Shown: piece after piece, positions 19,048 to 28,203 of the stretch
How the letters are laid out: each line of letters opens with the position of its first letter
Numbering within the stretch: position 1 is the stretch's first letter
Source of the DNA: Pectobacterium wasabiae CFBP 3304
GTDB lineage: Bacteria; Pseudomonadota; Gammaproteobacteria; Enterobacterales; Enterobacteriaceae
Length of the DNA stretch: 64,000 nt
Reading direction: 5' to 3'
Assembly: GCF_001742185.1 (NCBI RefSeq)
Contig: NZ_CP015750.1
Span: 4,526,001-4,590,000 of the forward strand
Translations under genes and position numbers: made by a program
Notes under the pieces: model-generated
Seen by the model: only the letters and a program-made list of their open reading frames with translations
The model's database searches: none
Told to the model about the DNA's origin: nothing

Positions 19048-20682
19048 CTACTGTTTAATCACATATATATCCTGTGTGTAGTAATTACCACGGATATCGG
19101 GCAAGAACCCACCGATGTAAGGTTTCACCATCTGTGGCTGGACATAATAATAAATCGGCAGAAGTGGCATCTGCTGGTTCAGAATCGTCATTGCCTGCTG
19201 ATAAATCCCCTGCCTTTCCTGCCGACTGTCTACCGTTAGCGCTTTTTGCAGCAGCGCATCATATTCCGCGTTACTGAATTTAGAATTGTTGTTGCTGTTA
19301 CCCGATTGCAGAATTTCCAGGAAGGTACTCGGCTCATTGTAATCACCATTCCATGAATAGCGAACTACCTCATAGCTGCCGGAGCGGATCGTATCCAGCA
19401 TGGTTTTCCATTCCTGATTCTGTAATGTTGCCTCTACGCCGAGGTTCTTTTTCCACATTGAATTCGCCGCGATAGCAACACGCAAATGCGATTCTGACGT
19501 GTTATAAAGCAGGTTAAAGCGCAGCGGGTTTTTCGCGTTAAAACCGGCCTCTTCCAGCAATTTTTTCGCTTCCGCATTACGCTGCTCTTGCGTCCAGCCT
19601 GCCCATTCTGGCTCCTGCCGCGTATAGCCCCCGGTGTTTTGAGGAACCAGGCTATATGCGGGCTTCTGCCCCATGCCCATCACTTTTTCAGCGATAACCG
19701 CTTTATCCAAACTCAGGTCTAAGGCGCGGCGCACTCTGACATCATCAAACGGCGGTTTTTGCGTATTGAACTGATAGAAGTAGGTAGACAACAGCGGCGA
19801 AACTTTCACCTCCTGCGGATATTCTTTTTGCAGTGACGCAAACTGCACGGGCGACAGAAGCCCCGTGATATCAATTTCACCGGATTTATAGCGATTCAGT
19901 TCCGCCGCCTGCGAGCTAATCGGCAGGTACGTGACTTTGTTAATCACGGTATGCGCATCATCCCAATACTGACTATTGCGCTTACCGACGATACGTTCGT
20001 TAACCACCCATTCGCTCATCGTATAAGGGCCGCTGCTAACAAAATGCCCGACCTGCGTCCAGTTTTCTGGGTATTTTTCCAGCACCGCTTTCGGCAATGG
20101 CACCAGCACATGATAAGCCGACATTTCCAGGAAATAAGAAAGCGGACGTTCCAGCGTAACTTCAACGGTATGGCTATCCAGCGCCTTTATGCCCAGCGTG
20201 TCTGGTGCCTTTTTGCCCACCATAATATCTGCCGCATTCTTCACGTACATACTGGCGACGTAGCTGCCATAAGGCGACAGCGTTTTAGGATCGCCAAGGC
20301 GTCGCCAACTGTAAACCACATCGTCGGCGGTCAGCGGCGAACCATCAGACCATTTGGCATCAGGCCGCAGGTGGAACGTCCACACGGTGTTGTCTTTATT
20401 ATCCCAACGTTCGGCCAGTCGCGGCTGTATCGTGCCGTCATCACCTACGCGCACCAGATTATCGAAGAAGTCGTTGATAATATGGCCTTCTACATCGCTT
20501 TCTACCTTATGCGGATCCAACGAAGCAGGCTCTGAACTATTACCTCGTACCAGCTCTTGCTTGTCCGCCAATACCACACCAGCGGGAACCTGGGCAGCAA
20601 AAGCCGAGCTTATCCCCCCCGCTGCACACAAAGTAAGAAGCAGCAACGAGTGTTTAAAACGTTTTTTGATTACATCATTCAT
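19048..20682 (-). CDS. Orphan OppA/MppA-like oligopeptide-binding protein
   Basis: This is a 544-residue periplasmic peptide-binding protein of the OppA class (SBP family 5). It has a signal peptide (KRFKHSLLLLTLCAAGGISS, then AFAAQVPAGV) and strong OppA-like blocks: SLDPHKVESD, WTFHLRPDAKWSDGSPLTADD, VNERIVGKRNSQYWD, TYLPISSQAAELNRYKSGEID and a C-terminal YYYVQPQMVKPYIGGF. The start ATG 20682 is preceded by AGGAGG. No permease or ATPase gene is adjacent, so it probably lends specificity to the main Opp or Dpp transporter, as MppA does for murein tripeptide in E. coli. OppA paralogue and MppA cannot be told apart here. It interrupts the ribA-acnA neighbourhood. Confidence 0.88.
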   Translation of the reverse strand: MNDVIKKRFKHSLLLLTLCAAGGISSAFAAQVPAGVVLADKQELVRGNSSEPASLDPHKVESDVEGHIINDFFDNLVRVGDDGTIQPRLAERWDNKDNTVWTFHLRPDAKWSDGSPLTADDVVYSWRRLGDPKTLSPYGSYVASMYVKNAADIMVGKKAPDTLGIKALDSHTVEVTLERPLSYFLEMSAYHVLVPLPKAVLEKYPENWTQVGHFVSSGPYTMSEWVVNERIVGKRNSQYWDDAHTVINKVTYLPISSQAAELNRYKSGEIDITGLLSPVQFASLQKEYPQEVKVSPLLSTYFYQFNTQKPPFDDVRVRRALDLSLDKAVIAEKVMGMGQKPAYSLVPQNTGGYTRQEPEWAGWTQEQRNAEAKKLLEEAGFNAKNPLRFNLLYNTSESHLRVAIAANSMWKKNLGVEATLQNQEWKTMLDTIRSGSYEVVRYSWNGDYNEPSTFLEILQSGNSNNNSKFSNAEYDALLQKALTVDSRQERQGIYQQAMTILNQQMPLLPIYYYVQPQMVKPYIGGFLPDIRGNYYTQDIYVIKQ

Positions 20683-20962
20683 ATAACCTCCTGTTATATC
20701 CCCGTCATACTTCAAGCGGTATTCGCGTTGTTATCGGGGCGTGGTTGAGAAATAATTTTTACTTATTCCCCATAGAGTTAGCGTTACAACAACATAACCA
20801 TAATTCGCCAGAGGATACGAGGATTTAATGCGGGAAAACGTGCGCAGGTACACCAAGATGAATATCTCGTTCTTCATCACCGGAAATCGAAGTAAGCTGG
20901 GCTGCCAGCAATCGTTCACGTTCGGTAAACGCAGCGATGCCATTCTTTCTCTGGAATTAACC

Positions 20963-21394
20963 ATGACATGTAGTACTAAAATACCGGCGCTTCTGCTTAC
21001 AGTGACAACGTTTCTACTTGTCGGCTGTCCCGGCCCAGGTGACAGATTGCAGCCAGATGAATTAACGTCGGTCAGGCAAGTTAAAGACAATGTTTGTTTT
21101 TTAGTTAATGAGCCTGTGGATTACCAACCAACGCTTATTGTGATTAGTACAAGATTCGCCCCGCCGCAGGAATGGATGCAGTATGACAATCCCAGTGTGA
21201 TCGTGTCACAGGGCGAACTGTGCATTCCTCCTTCTTTTTACCGCTTTTTAGACGACAGGACATACGTCGTCAGGTATATCCTGCAATCGAAAAAGCACAG
21301 TGATTCGCGAAGAAGCATCGTGTCTGCGATAGCGATGACGAACGGCAGCATTCGGAGCGTGCCGCTTAGGGAAGATGAAGCCACTTATTATTGA
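20963..21394 (+). CDS. Putative T6SS-immunity-type periplasmic lipoprotein
   Basis: This 143-residue lipoprotein starts MTCSTKIPALLLTVTTFLLV and continues GCPGPGDRLQPDE, with lipobox LLVGC and lipidated Cys at residue 22. The GCPGPGDR-x4-E start followed by a small beta-rich domain (NVCFLVNEPVDYQP, SQGELCIPPSFY) resembles a family annotated as putative T6SS immunity periplasmic lipoproteins. I recognise the family from the mature N-terminus only. The frame opens upstream at 20828, but the lipoprotein signal fixes the start at 20963. No effector or T6SS gene is nearby, so it would be an orphan. Function unproven. Confidence 0.65.
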   Translation: MTCSTKIPALLLTVTTFLLVGCPGPGDRLQPDELTSVRQVKDNVCFLVNEPVDYQPTLIVISTRFAPPQEWMQYDNPSVIVSQGELCIPPSFYRFLDDRTYVVRYILQSKKHSDSRRSIVSAIAMTNGSIRSVPLREDEATYY

Positions 21395-21444
21395 TGTTCG
21401 CTTTTTCAGGCATATAGAAAAGAGATATCGAATTATGGACGAAG

Positions 21445-21473
21445 CACCACGAGCAGATTTTCTGCTCGTGGTG
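21445..21473. terminator. 12-bp perfect stem-loop between convergent genes
   Basis: The arms 21445-21456 (CACCACGAGCAG) and 21462-21473 pair fully around a 5-nt loop, between the lipoprotein gene and acnA. No T tract on either strand; it probably serves as a shared mRNA end. Confidence 0.6.
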
Positions 21474-21486
21474 GCTGTATATAAAA

Positions 21487-24159
21487 TTACAGCATATTGC
21501 GGATAACGTAATGCAGAATACCGTCGTTTTGGTAATAGGTCAGTTCATTACGCGTGTCGATGCGGCAACGGGTCTTGATCGTCTGCGTATGACCATCAGC
21601 ACCCGTGATATTTACTTCAACGGTGGCACCCGGTGTTAGTTGATTTAATCCCGTAATCGAAATTTGCTCGTCACCGGTTAATTGCAACGTTTTACGCGTC
21701 ATACCGTCAGGAAATTCCAGCGGCAGGATCCCCATCCCAATCAGGTTAGAGCGATGGATACGCTCGAACGACTCGGCGATCACCACGCGGACACCCAGCA
21801 AGCGTGGGCCTTTCGCCGCCCAGTCACGACTCGATCCAGAGCCATACTCTTTCCCAGCAAACAGCGCCAACGAGACCCCCTCCTCCTTGTAGCGCATCGC
21901 CGCATCATAGATCGTCATCTCATTCTGCGACGGAATATGACGGGTATAGCCGCCCTCTTTACCCGCCACCATCTCATTACGGATACGGATGTTGGCAAAC
22001 GTGCCACGCATCATCACTTCATGGTTACCGCGCCGTGAACCGTAAGAATTGAACTCCGTGGTTTCGACGCCTCGCTCCAGTAAATATTTTCCTGCTGGGC
22101 TATCGCGCTTGATGTTACCTGCCGGTGAGATATGGTCGGTCGTGACCGAATCCCCCAGCATCGCCAGAATGCGCGCCTTGTGGATATCCTGAACCGGCTC
22201 AGGTTCTTTCCCCATCTCCAGAAAGAAAGGCGTCTGACGAATATAGGTTGACTCTTCCGGCCATTGATAGGTAGGGTTGTCGTCGACCTCAATGTCTTGC
22301 CACTCCTCTGTTCCTTCAAACACCGCCGCATATTGTTGGTGGAACATGCCTGCGCTGACATTCAATACCGCGTCCGCCACCGCCTTCGTCGAAGGCCAGA
22401 TGTCTTTCAGATAGACTGCTTTGCCGTCACCATCTTCCCCCAGCGGTTCTTGTGTCAGATCGATGTTCATATTCCCCGCCAGCGCATACGCGACCACCAG
22501 CGGTGGTGATGCCAGCCAGTTCGTTTTCACCAGTGGATGAATACGGCCTTCAAAGTTACGGTTACCGGACAACACCGCACCGACTGTCAGATCGCCTGCT
22601 TTTATCGCGGCTTCAATCGCATCCGGCAGCGGACCAGAGTTACCAATACAGGTGGTACAGCCATAGCCCACCAGATTAAATCCCAGTTCGTCGAGATACG
22701 GCGTTAATCCCGCTTTAGCATAGTAATCCGTGACGACCCGTGAGCCCGGTGCCAGCGACGTTTTAACCCACGGCTTGGTTTTCAAGCCACGCTCTACGGC
22801 ATTTTTTGCCAGCAGTCCGGCCGTCATCAGCACGCTAGGGTTGGAGGTATTCGTGCATGAGGTGATCGCGGCAATCACGACCGCGCCCTGATGCAAGCGG
22901 TGTGTCTCACCTCCCAATGTGAACGCTTCATAGTCAGAGCGATTTTTCACCGAACTGATATCCAGCTCTCGACTGGCTTTAAAGGCGTCCGGCACGCCAG
23001 CCAGCGGCACACGATCCTGTGGACGCTTCGGTCCTGCCAGACTGGTTTCCACTGTTGCCAAATCCAGCGCAAGCTGGCTGGTAAATACCGGCTCATCCCC
23101 AGCATTGCGCCACAGCCCCTGCTGCTTACTGTAGGCTTCCACCAGGGCAATCTGTTCTTCTGTGCGGTTGGTCAACCGCATGTAATCCAGCGTAATGTTA
23201 TCGATAGGGAAGAAGCCACAGGTTGCACCATATTCTGGTGCCATGTTAGCGATAGTCGCACGATCCGCCAGCGGCAGCGAATCCAGCCCATCGCCGTAAA
23301 ATTCCACAAATTTGCCGACCACGCCGTGCTTACGCAGCATCTGCGTTACCGTTAGAACCAGATCGGTTGCCGTGATCCCTTCGCGCATTTTGCCACTTAG
23401 CTTGACGCCGACCACATCAGGGATCAGCATCGAAACAGGTTGCCCCAACATCGCGGCTTCGGCTTCGATCCCACCGACACCCCAGCCGAGTACGCCTAAG
23501 CCGTTAATCATGGTGGTGTGTGAGTCTGTCCCCACCAGCGTATCAGGATAGGCAAACTGTTTGTCGCCCTGCTTTTCGTACCAAATAGCCTTGGCGAGAT
23601 ACTCCAGATTCACCTGGTGGCAGATCCCGGTTCCCGGCGGCACAACGCTAAAGTGGCTAAAGGCATGTTGCCCCCAGCGTAGAAACTCATAACGTTCACG
23701 GTTACGCGCCATTTCCAACTGCGTGTTATCCGCTAGCGCCTGACGATCGCCGAAGTGATCAACCGTAACCGAGTGGTCGATAACCAGATCGACTGGCGAT
23801 AGCGGATTAACCTTATTAACATCGCCGCCCAGTCGTTTCACCGCCGCTCGCATCGCCGCCAGATCGACCACGGCAGGCACGCCGGTAAAGTCCTGCATCA
23901 ATACACGCGCGGGACGATAGGCAATTTCCCGATCGACGTGGCCGGTCTTCAGCCAGTCCACCACCGCCTGAAGATCGTCTTGCTCTACCGTGTCACCGTC
24001 CTGATGACGTAACAAATTTTCCAGCAATACCTTGAGTGACTTGGGTAATTTATCGATATTGCCGAGCGTTTTCGCCGCCTGCGGCAGGCTGTAATAATGG
24101 TAAGTCTGCTGTCGTACCGTCAGTGTATCCAGACACGTTTCGCGAAGATGTGATGACAT
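21487..24159 (-). CDS. acnA: Aconitate hydratase A
   Basis: This 890-residue aconitase converts citrate to isocitrate through cis-aconitate with a [4Fe-4S] cluster. Cluster cysteines are in AAITSCTNTSNPSV and VGYGCTTCIGNSGPL. Active-site segments DTLVGTDSHTTM, GNRNFEGRIHP and KEYGSGSSRDWAAKGP are intact. The start MSSHLRETCLDTL matches E. coli AcnA, so ATG 24159 (after GGGAGG) is used rather than the upstream alternative at 24171. AcnA is the stress- and stationary-phase isozyme; the apo-form can bind RNA. The length is normal. Confidence 0.97.
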   Translation of the reverse strand: MSSHLRETCLDTLTVRQQTYHYYSLPQAAKTLGNIDKLPKSLKVLLENLLRHQDGDTVEQDDLQAVVDWLKTGHVDREIAYRPARVLMQDFTGVPAVVDLAAMRAAVKRLGGDVNKVNPLSPVDLVIDHSVTVDHFGDRQALADNTQLEMARNRERYEFLRWGQHAFSHFSVVPPGTGICHQVNLEYLAKAIWYEKQGDKQFAYPDTLVGTDSHTTMINGLGVLGWGVGGIEAEAAMLGQPVSMLIPDVVGVKLSGKMREGITATDLVLTVTQMLRKHGVVGKFVEFYGDGLDSLPLADRATIANMAPEYGATCGFFPIDNITLDYMRLTNRTEEQIALVEAYSKQQGLWRNAGDEPVFTSQLALDLATVETSLAGPKRPQDRVPLAGVPDAFKASRELDISSVKNRSDYEAFTLGGETHRLHQGAVVIAAITSCTNTSNPSVLMTAGLLAKNAVERGLKTKPWVKTSLAPGSRVVTDYYAKAGLTPYLDELGFNLVGYGCTTCIGNSGPLPDAIEAAIKAGDLTVGAVLSGNRNFEGRIHPLVKTNWLASPPLVVAYALAGNMNIDLTQEPLGEDGDGKAVYLKDIWPSTKAVADAVLNVSAGMFHQQYAAVFEGTEEWQDIEVDDNPTYQWPEESTYIRQTPFFLEMGKEPEPVQDIHKARILAMLGDSVTTDHISPAGNIKRDSPAGKYLLERGVETTEFNSYGSRRGNHEVMMRGTFANIRIRNEMVAGKEGGYTRHIPSQNEMTIYDAAMRYKEEGVSLALFAGKEYGSGSSRDWAAKGPRLLGVRVVIAESFERIHRSNLIGMGILPLEFPDGMTRKTLQLTGDEQISITGLNQLTPGATVEVNITGADGHTQTIKTRCRIDTRNELTYYQNDGILHYVIRNML

Positions 24160-24385
24160 GCTTCCTCCCAAATTAACTTGCTATTCGTTATTCTGCATCG
24201 GGCGATTAATGAATAACCAGCCTGATCTTGCGGTCTTATTTAAAGATAACACAAACAAAAAATAACGTTTTTGCAACAAGTTGATATGAACGCAGCGATA
24301 GCCGTTAGCTATTGAAAAGAGGAACGCAGATGGGATAGAAAATAATAGCGGCAGCGGACAGAGGATACTGAACACAAGAATAGAG

Positions 24386-24404
24386 AAAAACGGCCCGAAG
24401 GCCG
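24386..24404 (-). terminator. Rho-independent terminator of the DAACS symporter gene
   Basis: On the minus strand CGGCC-TTCG-GGCCG (24391-24404) is followed by a T run (complement of 24386-24390). The stable TTCG tetraloop supports it. Confidence 0.75.
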
Positions 24405-24434
24405 TCTGTCTCAGCATAGTAATCTTAAGCGGAT

Positions 24435-25718
24435 TTAGACATTCCCAGTCGCCATCGCAGGGGCTTCTTCATCGGAATGGTCATGGTTTTGTTCCAGTTT
24501 GGCAACCACCGCTGTCGCCATGCCGTTACCAATGACATTGGTCGCCGTGCGGCCCATATCCAGAAACTGATCGATACCAATAATCAGTAAAATACCCGCT
24601 TCGGGTAAGCCGAACATCGGCAATGTGGCTGCTACCACCACCACCGCCGCGCGAGCGACACCCGCCATGCCTTTACTCGTGATCATCAACGTCAGCAGAA
24701 TCAGCGTTTGTTGCGTCAAACTCAGGTGAATATTGTAGGCCTGCGCGATAAACAGAATCGCAAAAGCCTGATAAATCATCGAGCCGACAAGGTTAAAGGA
24801 ATAGCCCAGCGGGAGTACGAAGCTGGTGATTTTTTTAGGAACGCCGAATTCGCTCAGTGCCTCCATCGTTTTCGGATAGGCCGCTTCGCTACTTGCCGTA
24901 GCAAACGCCAGCATGCTGGGTTCACGTAGCAGTTTGAGCAGTCCCCAGGTTGCTTTCTTCCCGAGGAACAGCGCAGCGGCGCCGAACATTAGCCCCCATA
25001 GCAACGCCAACCCAATATAGAATTCACCAATGACTTTGCCAAAGTCAAAGAGTAATCCCAGACCTTCGGTCGTAATAGAAGACGCTAATGAGGAAAATAC
25101 CGCCAAGGGCGCTAATCGCATGACATAATCCGTCACCCGAAACATCACTTTCGCCAGTTCCTCTATCATCGACTCCATCGTGACGGCATGCTTATTTTGG
25201 CCTTTCACAAAGGCCAGCGCCGAACCGAAAAACATGGAGAACACCAGGATCTGCAATATTTCGTTATTCGCCATTGCTTCGACGATGCTGCGTGGAAAGA
25301 TATGAGCAATAAAGCTTTTCAGTGTAAATCCGCCGGTACTCACACCAGTATCTACCTGAATTGGTGTACTTGGGATGGCGAGATTCATCCCAACACCTGG
25401 CTCAAAGATATTTGCCAACACCATGCCAATAAAAAGAGAAACCAGTGAAGAGCAAATAAACCACACCATCGCTTTCAGCCCTATTCGGCCGACAGAGGAA
25501 GAATTCCCCATACTGGCAAGACCAGAGACTAGCGTTGCAAATACCAAGGGTGCAATAATCATTTTTATCAGACGAAGAAAAACATCGGTCACTAAATTAA
25601 AGTAGGACACCACCTCTTTGGCTTCCTGCACAGTCAATAAAGAATGACAAGCTCCACCAACAATAATTCCGAAAATAATAGCTAAGGCTATAAAAAATAA
25701 TAACCGGTTCTTTTTCAT
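24435..25718 (-). CDS. Dicarboxylate/amino acid:cation symporter (DAACS family)
   Basis: This 427-residue GltP/DctA-family sodium- or proton-coupled symporter has eight helices and two re-entrant loops. Visible features are the serine-rich loop FATASSEAAYPKTMEALSEFG, the helix-7 segment GYSFNLVGSMIYQ and the helix-8 motif DMGRTATNVIGNG, which holds the Asp and Arg associated with acidic substrates. The usual NxDG of helix 7 reads NLVG here, so Asp is replaced by Val; this may change cation coupling or substrate. ATG 25718 follows GAGG. Substrate unknown; glutamate, aspartate or C4-dicarboxylates are possible. It lies alone before gstA. Confidence 0.85.
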   Translation of the reverse strand: MKKNRLLFFIALAIIFGIIVGGACHSLLTVQEAKEVVSYFNLVTDVFLRLIKMIIAPLVFATLVSGLASMGNSSSVGRIGLKAMVWFICSSLVSLFIGMVLANIFEPGVGMNLAIPSTPIQVDTGVSTGGFTLKSFIAHIFPRSIVEAMANNEILQILVFSMFFGSALAFVKGQNKHAVTMESMIEELAKVMFRVTDYVMRLAPLAVFSSLASSITTEGLGLLFDFGKVIGEFYIGLALLWGLMFGAAALFLGKKATWGLLKLLREPSMLAFATASSEAAYPKTMEALSEFGVPKKITSFVLPLGYSFNLVGSMIYQAFAILFIAQAYNIHLSLTQQTLILLTLMITSKGMAGVARAAVVVVAATLPMFGLPEAGILLIIGIDQFLDMGRTATNVIGNGMATAVVAKLEQNHDHSDEEAPAMATGNV

Positions 25719-26611
25719 AGTAACCTCATGGTAATGAATAGATTCAGACAATACACATTATTAGTAACGGTTAGTCGCCTAATGCACGGTCGTAAGCGAC
25801 CCACGGCTCATCCGATTTTTTCATAGTATTATCTGTGTCTTGATGTGGTGTTCATTGTGGTTCGGGAAGCGTATTTATTTTCCATCATTGATAGCGGATT
25901 TCTCGACGCCACGTAACGTATAATGGGAAACGTCATAGTTAATTAATATTACGTGCTTTCTGCGAAAATCATTGAGCATGACTACCTCTCCTTTATTACA
26001 TACGATAAATAAAGGGGTAGTTCATTCGGAATAACACGAAAACAACGTCCCTTCATACCCTTTCCTATTTTTAAAATATTAATGATACGTTAACCATGGG
26101 GGAATAACTTAAATTGACGTTATCATGAAAAATACGAAACCTGTCACTAATGAAATTTTTCTTATCAATAAAGTTAGTAATAATTAATTAACATCTAGCG
26201 ATCTCTCGCTGAAAAACATCACTCACACAGCCGATTTACAGTATTTGCTTCAAAAAGTAGCCAGATCGCTTTATTTAGCGGCTTTACCCGTACTATCGCT
26301 GCGTCTACCTGCACACCGTCTCTGGTGACCAATGAGCGATCCGTACCACAGTCAGTGGTATGTATTACATGTGACATCATTCTCCGCATGGCGAAACGCT
26401 CAAACCCGCAAAGTAGTCCCTGAATAGCATGATAATTTGACTTTACTCCGTCAAAATCGCCCAAATTTCATACGACAATCATACATAAGGAGTATTTTGC
26501 AAGAAGCCTCACACTCTATCGTTACGTTTTGTTGTAAAAAAACGACATGGCGTCATTCAACAATCATCAGCGCATGTGTTGGTGGAAAAATAATAATAGA
26601 AAGGGGTTTTC
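25719..26611. other. Long AT-rich intergenic region between DAACS gene and gstA
   Basis: This stretch of about 890 bases is markedly AT-rich and carries no recognisable gene; the longest open frame (26219-26464, minus) has no family features or good ribosome site. It should contain the divergent promoters of the symporter gene and gstA. The gstA ribosome site (GAAAGGGG) is at its right end. Confidence 0.5.
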
Positions 26612-27220
26612 ATGAAACTGTTTTACAAGGCTGAAAGCAGTTCTCTTTTTACACACATCGTTTTGATCGAATCCAAATTGGAGTTCAAACTGGAGAAGGT
26701 CAACCTGCGCACGAAAAAGACAGAGCGTGGAATCGACTATATGTCCATCAATCCAAAGGGAATGGTGCCAGCATTAGAGCTCGATGATGGATCTATCTTG
26801 ACTGAAGGCGTCGCTATTGCCGAATACATCGCCGATCTGGTTCCGCACTGTAACCTTATCGCCCCCACCGGGAGTACAGCACGCTACCATACGATTGAAT
26901 GGCTGAATTACATTTCCGCTGAACTGCACAAAACGTTTACACCGATCTTCCGTCCCGGTACGCCGGAAACGTATAAAGAGCTATTGACTGAGTATTTGCA
27001 GGTCAAATTCCGTTATATCAACCTGGTGTTGAGCGAACAAAACTATTTGGTCGCCAACCGCTTCAGTATCGCCGATGCGTATCTGTTTACCGTGATGCGC
27101 TGGGCACAGTCGTTAAAGCTGGATATGTTCCGCTACCCTGCGCTGGCCGCCTATCTCGACCATATTGCCGAGCGCCCTTCCGTCGCTACCGCACTTAAGG
27201 TTGAAAGGTTGAAAGGTTAA
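26612..27220 (+). CDS. gstA: Glutathione S-transferase, beta class
   Basis: This 202-residue GST has an N-terminal thioredoxin-like domain (NPKGMVPALELDDGSILTEG, cis-Pro and glutathione-binding residues) and an alpha-helical C-terminal domain (WLNYISAELHKTFTPIFRP, FSIADAYLFTVMRWA). Position before pdxY and overall similarity match E. coli gstA. The catalytic Cys10 of E. coli GstA and Proteus GST B1-1 is Ser here (KAESSSLFTH), so cysteine-based chemistry such as mixed disulphide formation may be lost, while Ser-type GSH activation remains possible. His106 region (ELHK) is kept. Confidence 0.92.
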   Translation: MKLFYKAESSSLFTHIVLIESKLEFKLEKVNLRTKKTERGIDYMSINPKGMVPALELDDGSILTEGVAIAEYIADLVPHCNLIAPTGSTARYHTIEWLNYISAELHKTFTPIFRPGTPETYKELLTEYLQVKFRYINLVLSEQNYLVANRFSIADAYLFTVMRWAQSLKLDMFRYPALAAYLDHIAERPSVATALKVERLKG

Positions 27221-27258
27221 CACGTAATAACGCCCCAGAATTCGGGGCGTTATTCGTT

Positions 27259-28119
27259 TCACGACAGGCGAACAGCCTGGAAATGATGGCGTGGATTGGC
27301 GATACCATCCTGAGCCGCAACCAGTTGCAGTTCATACTCATTCATTTCTTTCGTCACTAACATGACTTCATACACAGCCGCCGTTGTGTGCTCCAGCGCT
27401 TTATCCAACGCGACACCTTTCAGCAAATTCACCAGCAGCAACCCACTGGTCAAATCGCCTACGCCTACAGGCTGGCGTTCAAATTCCACCAGCGGGCGGC
27501 TGATGTGCCAGGCACCCGTCGGCGTGACCAGCAGCATTTCGAAGCTATCTTCACGACTTGCCGCTCGACTAAGGTGCTTCACCAGAACGATTCTTGGCCC
27601 TTTTTCACACAGTGCCCGTGCTGTCTCCACGGCTTCCGTCACGTTATGCACGGTACGGCCACCAAGCAGTTCCAGTTCAGGCAGATTTGGCGCGATAATG
27701 TCAGCCGCGAGCAGCGACTGCTGGCAGTGAAAACCAGAGACACCGGGAGCCACAATACAGCCTTTCTCCGGCGTCCCCATCACAGGATCGCAGAAGTATA
27801 GCGCGTCAGGGTTGGCGGCTTTTACCTGCCGAACAATATCCAGAATATGTTCACCTTGCTCAGCAGAGCCGATATAACCACTCAGCACCGCATGACACGT
27901 CTTCAACTTGTCGATATTCGCAATCCCCTGCACCACTTCAGTCAAGTGGCTGGCAGGCATCACACACCCCGTCCAGTTCCCGTATTGGGTATGGTTCGAG
28001 AACTGTACCGTATTCAATGGCCAAACGTTTGCGCCCATCCGACGCATTGGAAACTCTGCTGCGCTATTACCCGCATGACCAAAAACGACATGTGATTGGA
28101 TGGAAAGTATATTTTTCAT
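27259..28119 (-). CDS. pdxY: Pyridoxal kinase PdxY
   Basis: This 286-residue ribokinase-fold enzyme phosphorylates pyridoxal in the B6 salvage pathway. Diagnostic segments: [20 protein letters not shown] at the N-terminus, [16 protein letters not shown] (Mg/ATP), ILVKH-like VLVKHLSRA, and the catalytic Asp in [18 protein letters not shown]. The order gstA-pdxY-tyrS-pdxH is the same as in E. coli. It lies 84 bases downstream of tyrS and may be read from the same transcript, placing two B6 genes around tyrS. Confidence 0.96.
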   Translation of the reverse strand: MKNILSIQSHVVFGHAGNSAAEFPMRRMGANVWPLNTVQFSNHTQYGNWTGCVMPASHLTEVVQGIANIDKLKTCHAVLSGYIGSAEQGEHILDIVRQVKAANPDALYFCDPVMGTPEKGCIVAPGVSGFHCQQSLLAADIIAPNLPELELLGGRTVHNVTEAVETARALCEKGPRIVLVKHLSRAASREDSFEMLLVTPTGAWHISRPLVEFERQPVGVGDLTSGLLLVNLLKGVALDKALEHTTAAVYEVMLVTKEMNEYELQLVAAQDGIANPRHHFQAVRLS

Positions 28120-28203
28120 TAGATATAACTCAAACCCTTGCCAGCGCCTATGCGCCTCAACTTACAAGAAGAAAGGGAGCTTACGCTCCCTTATCGGTGA
28201 TGC

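Noticed and set aside
24181..24417. 78-residue hydrophobic open frame on the minus strand between acnA and the DAACS gene
   Set aside because: It overlaps the symporter's terminator hairpin, has no ribosome site and no family resemblance.
26219..26464. 81-residue minus-strand open frame in the long AT-rich gap
   Set aside because: No recognisable domain and no convincing ribosome site; insufficient to call a gene.
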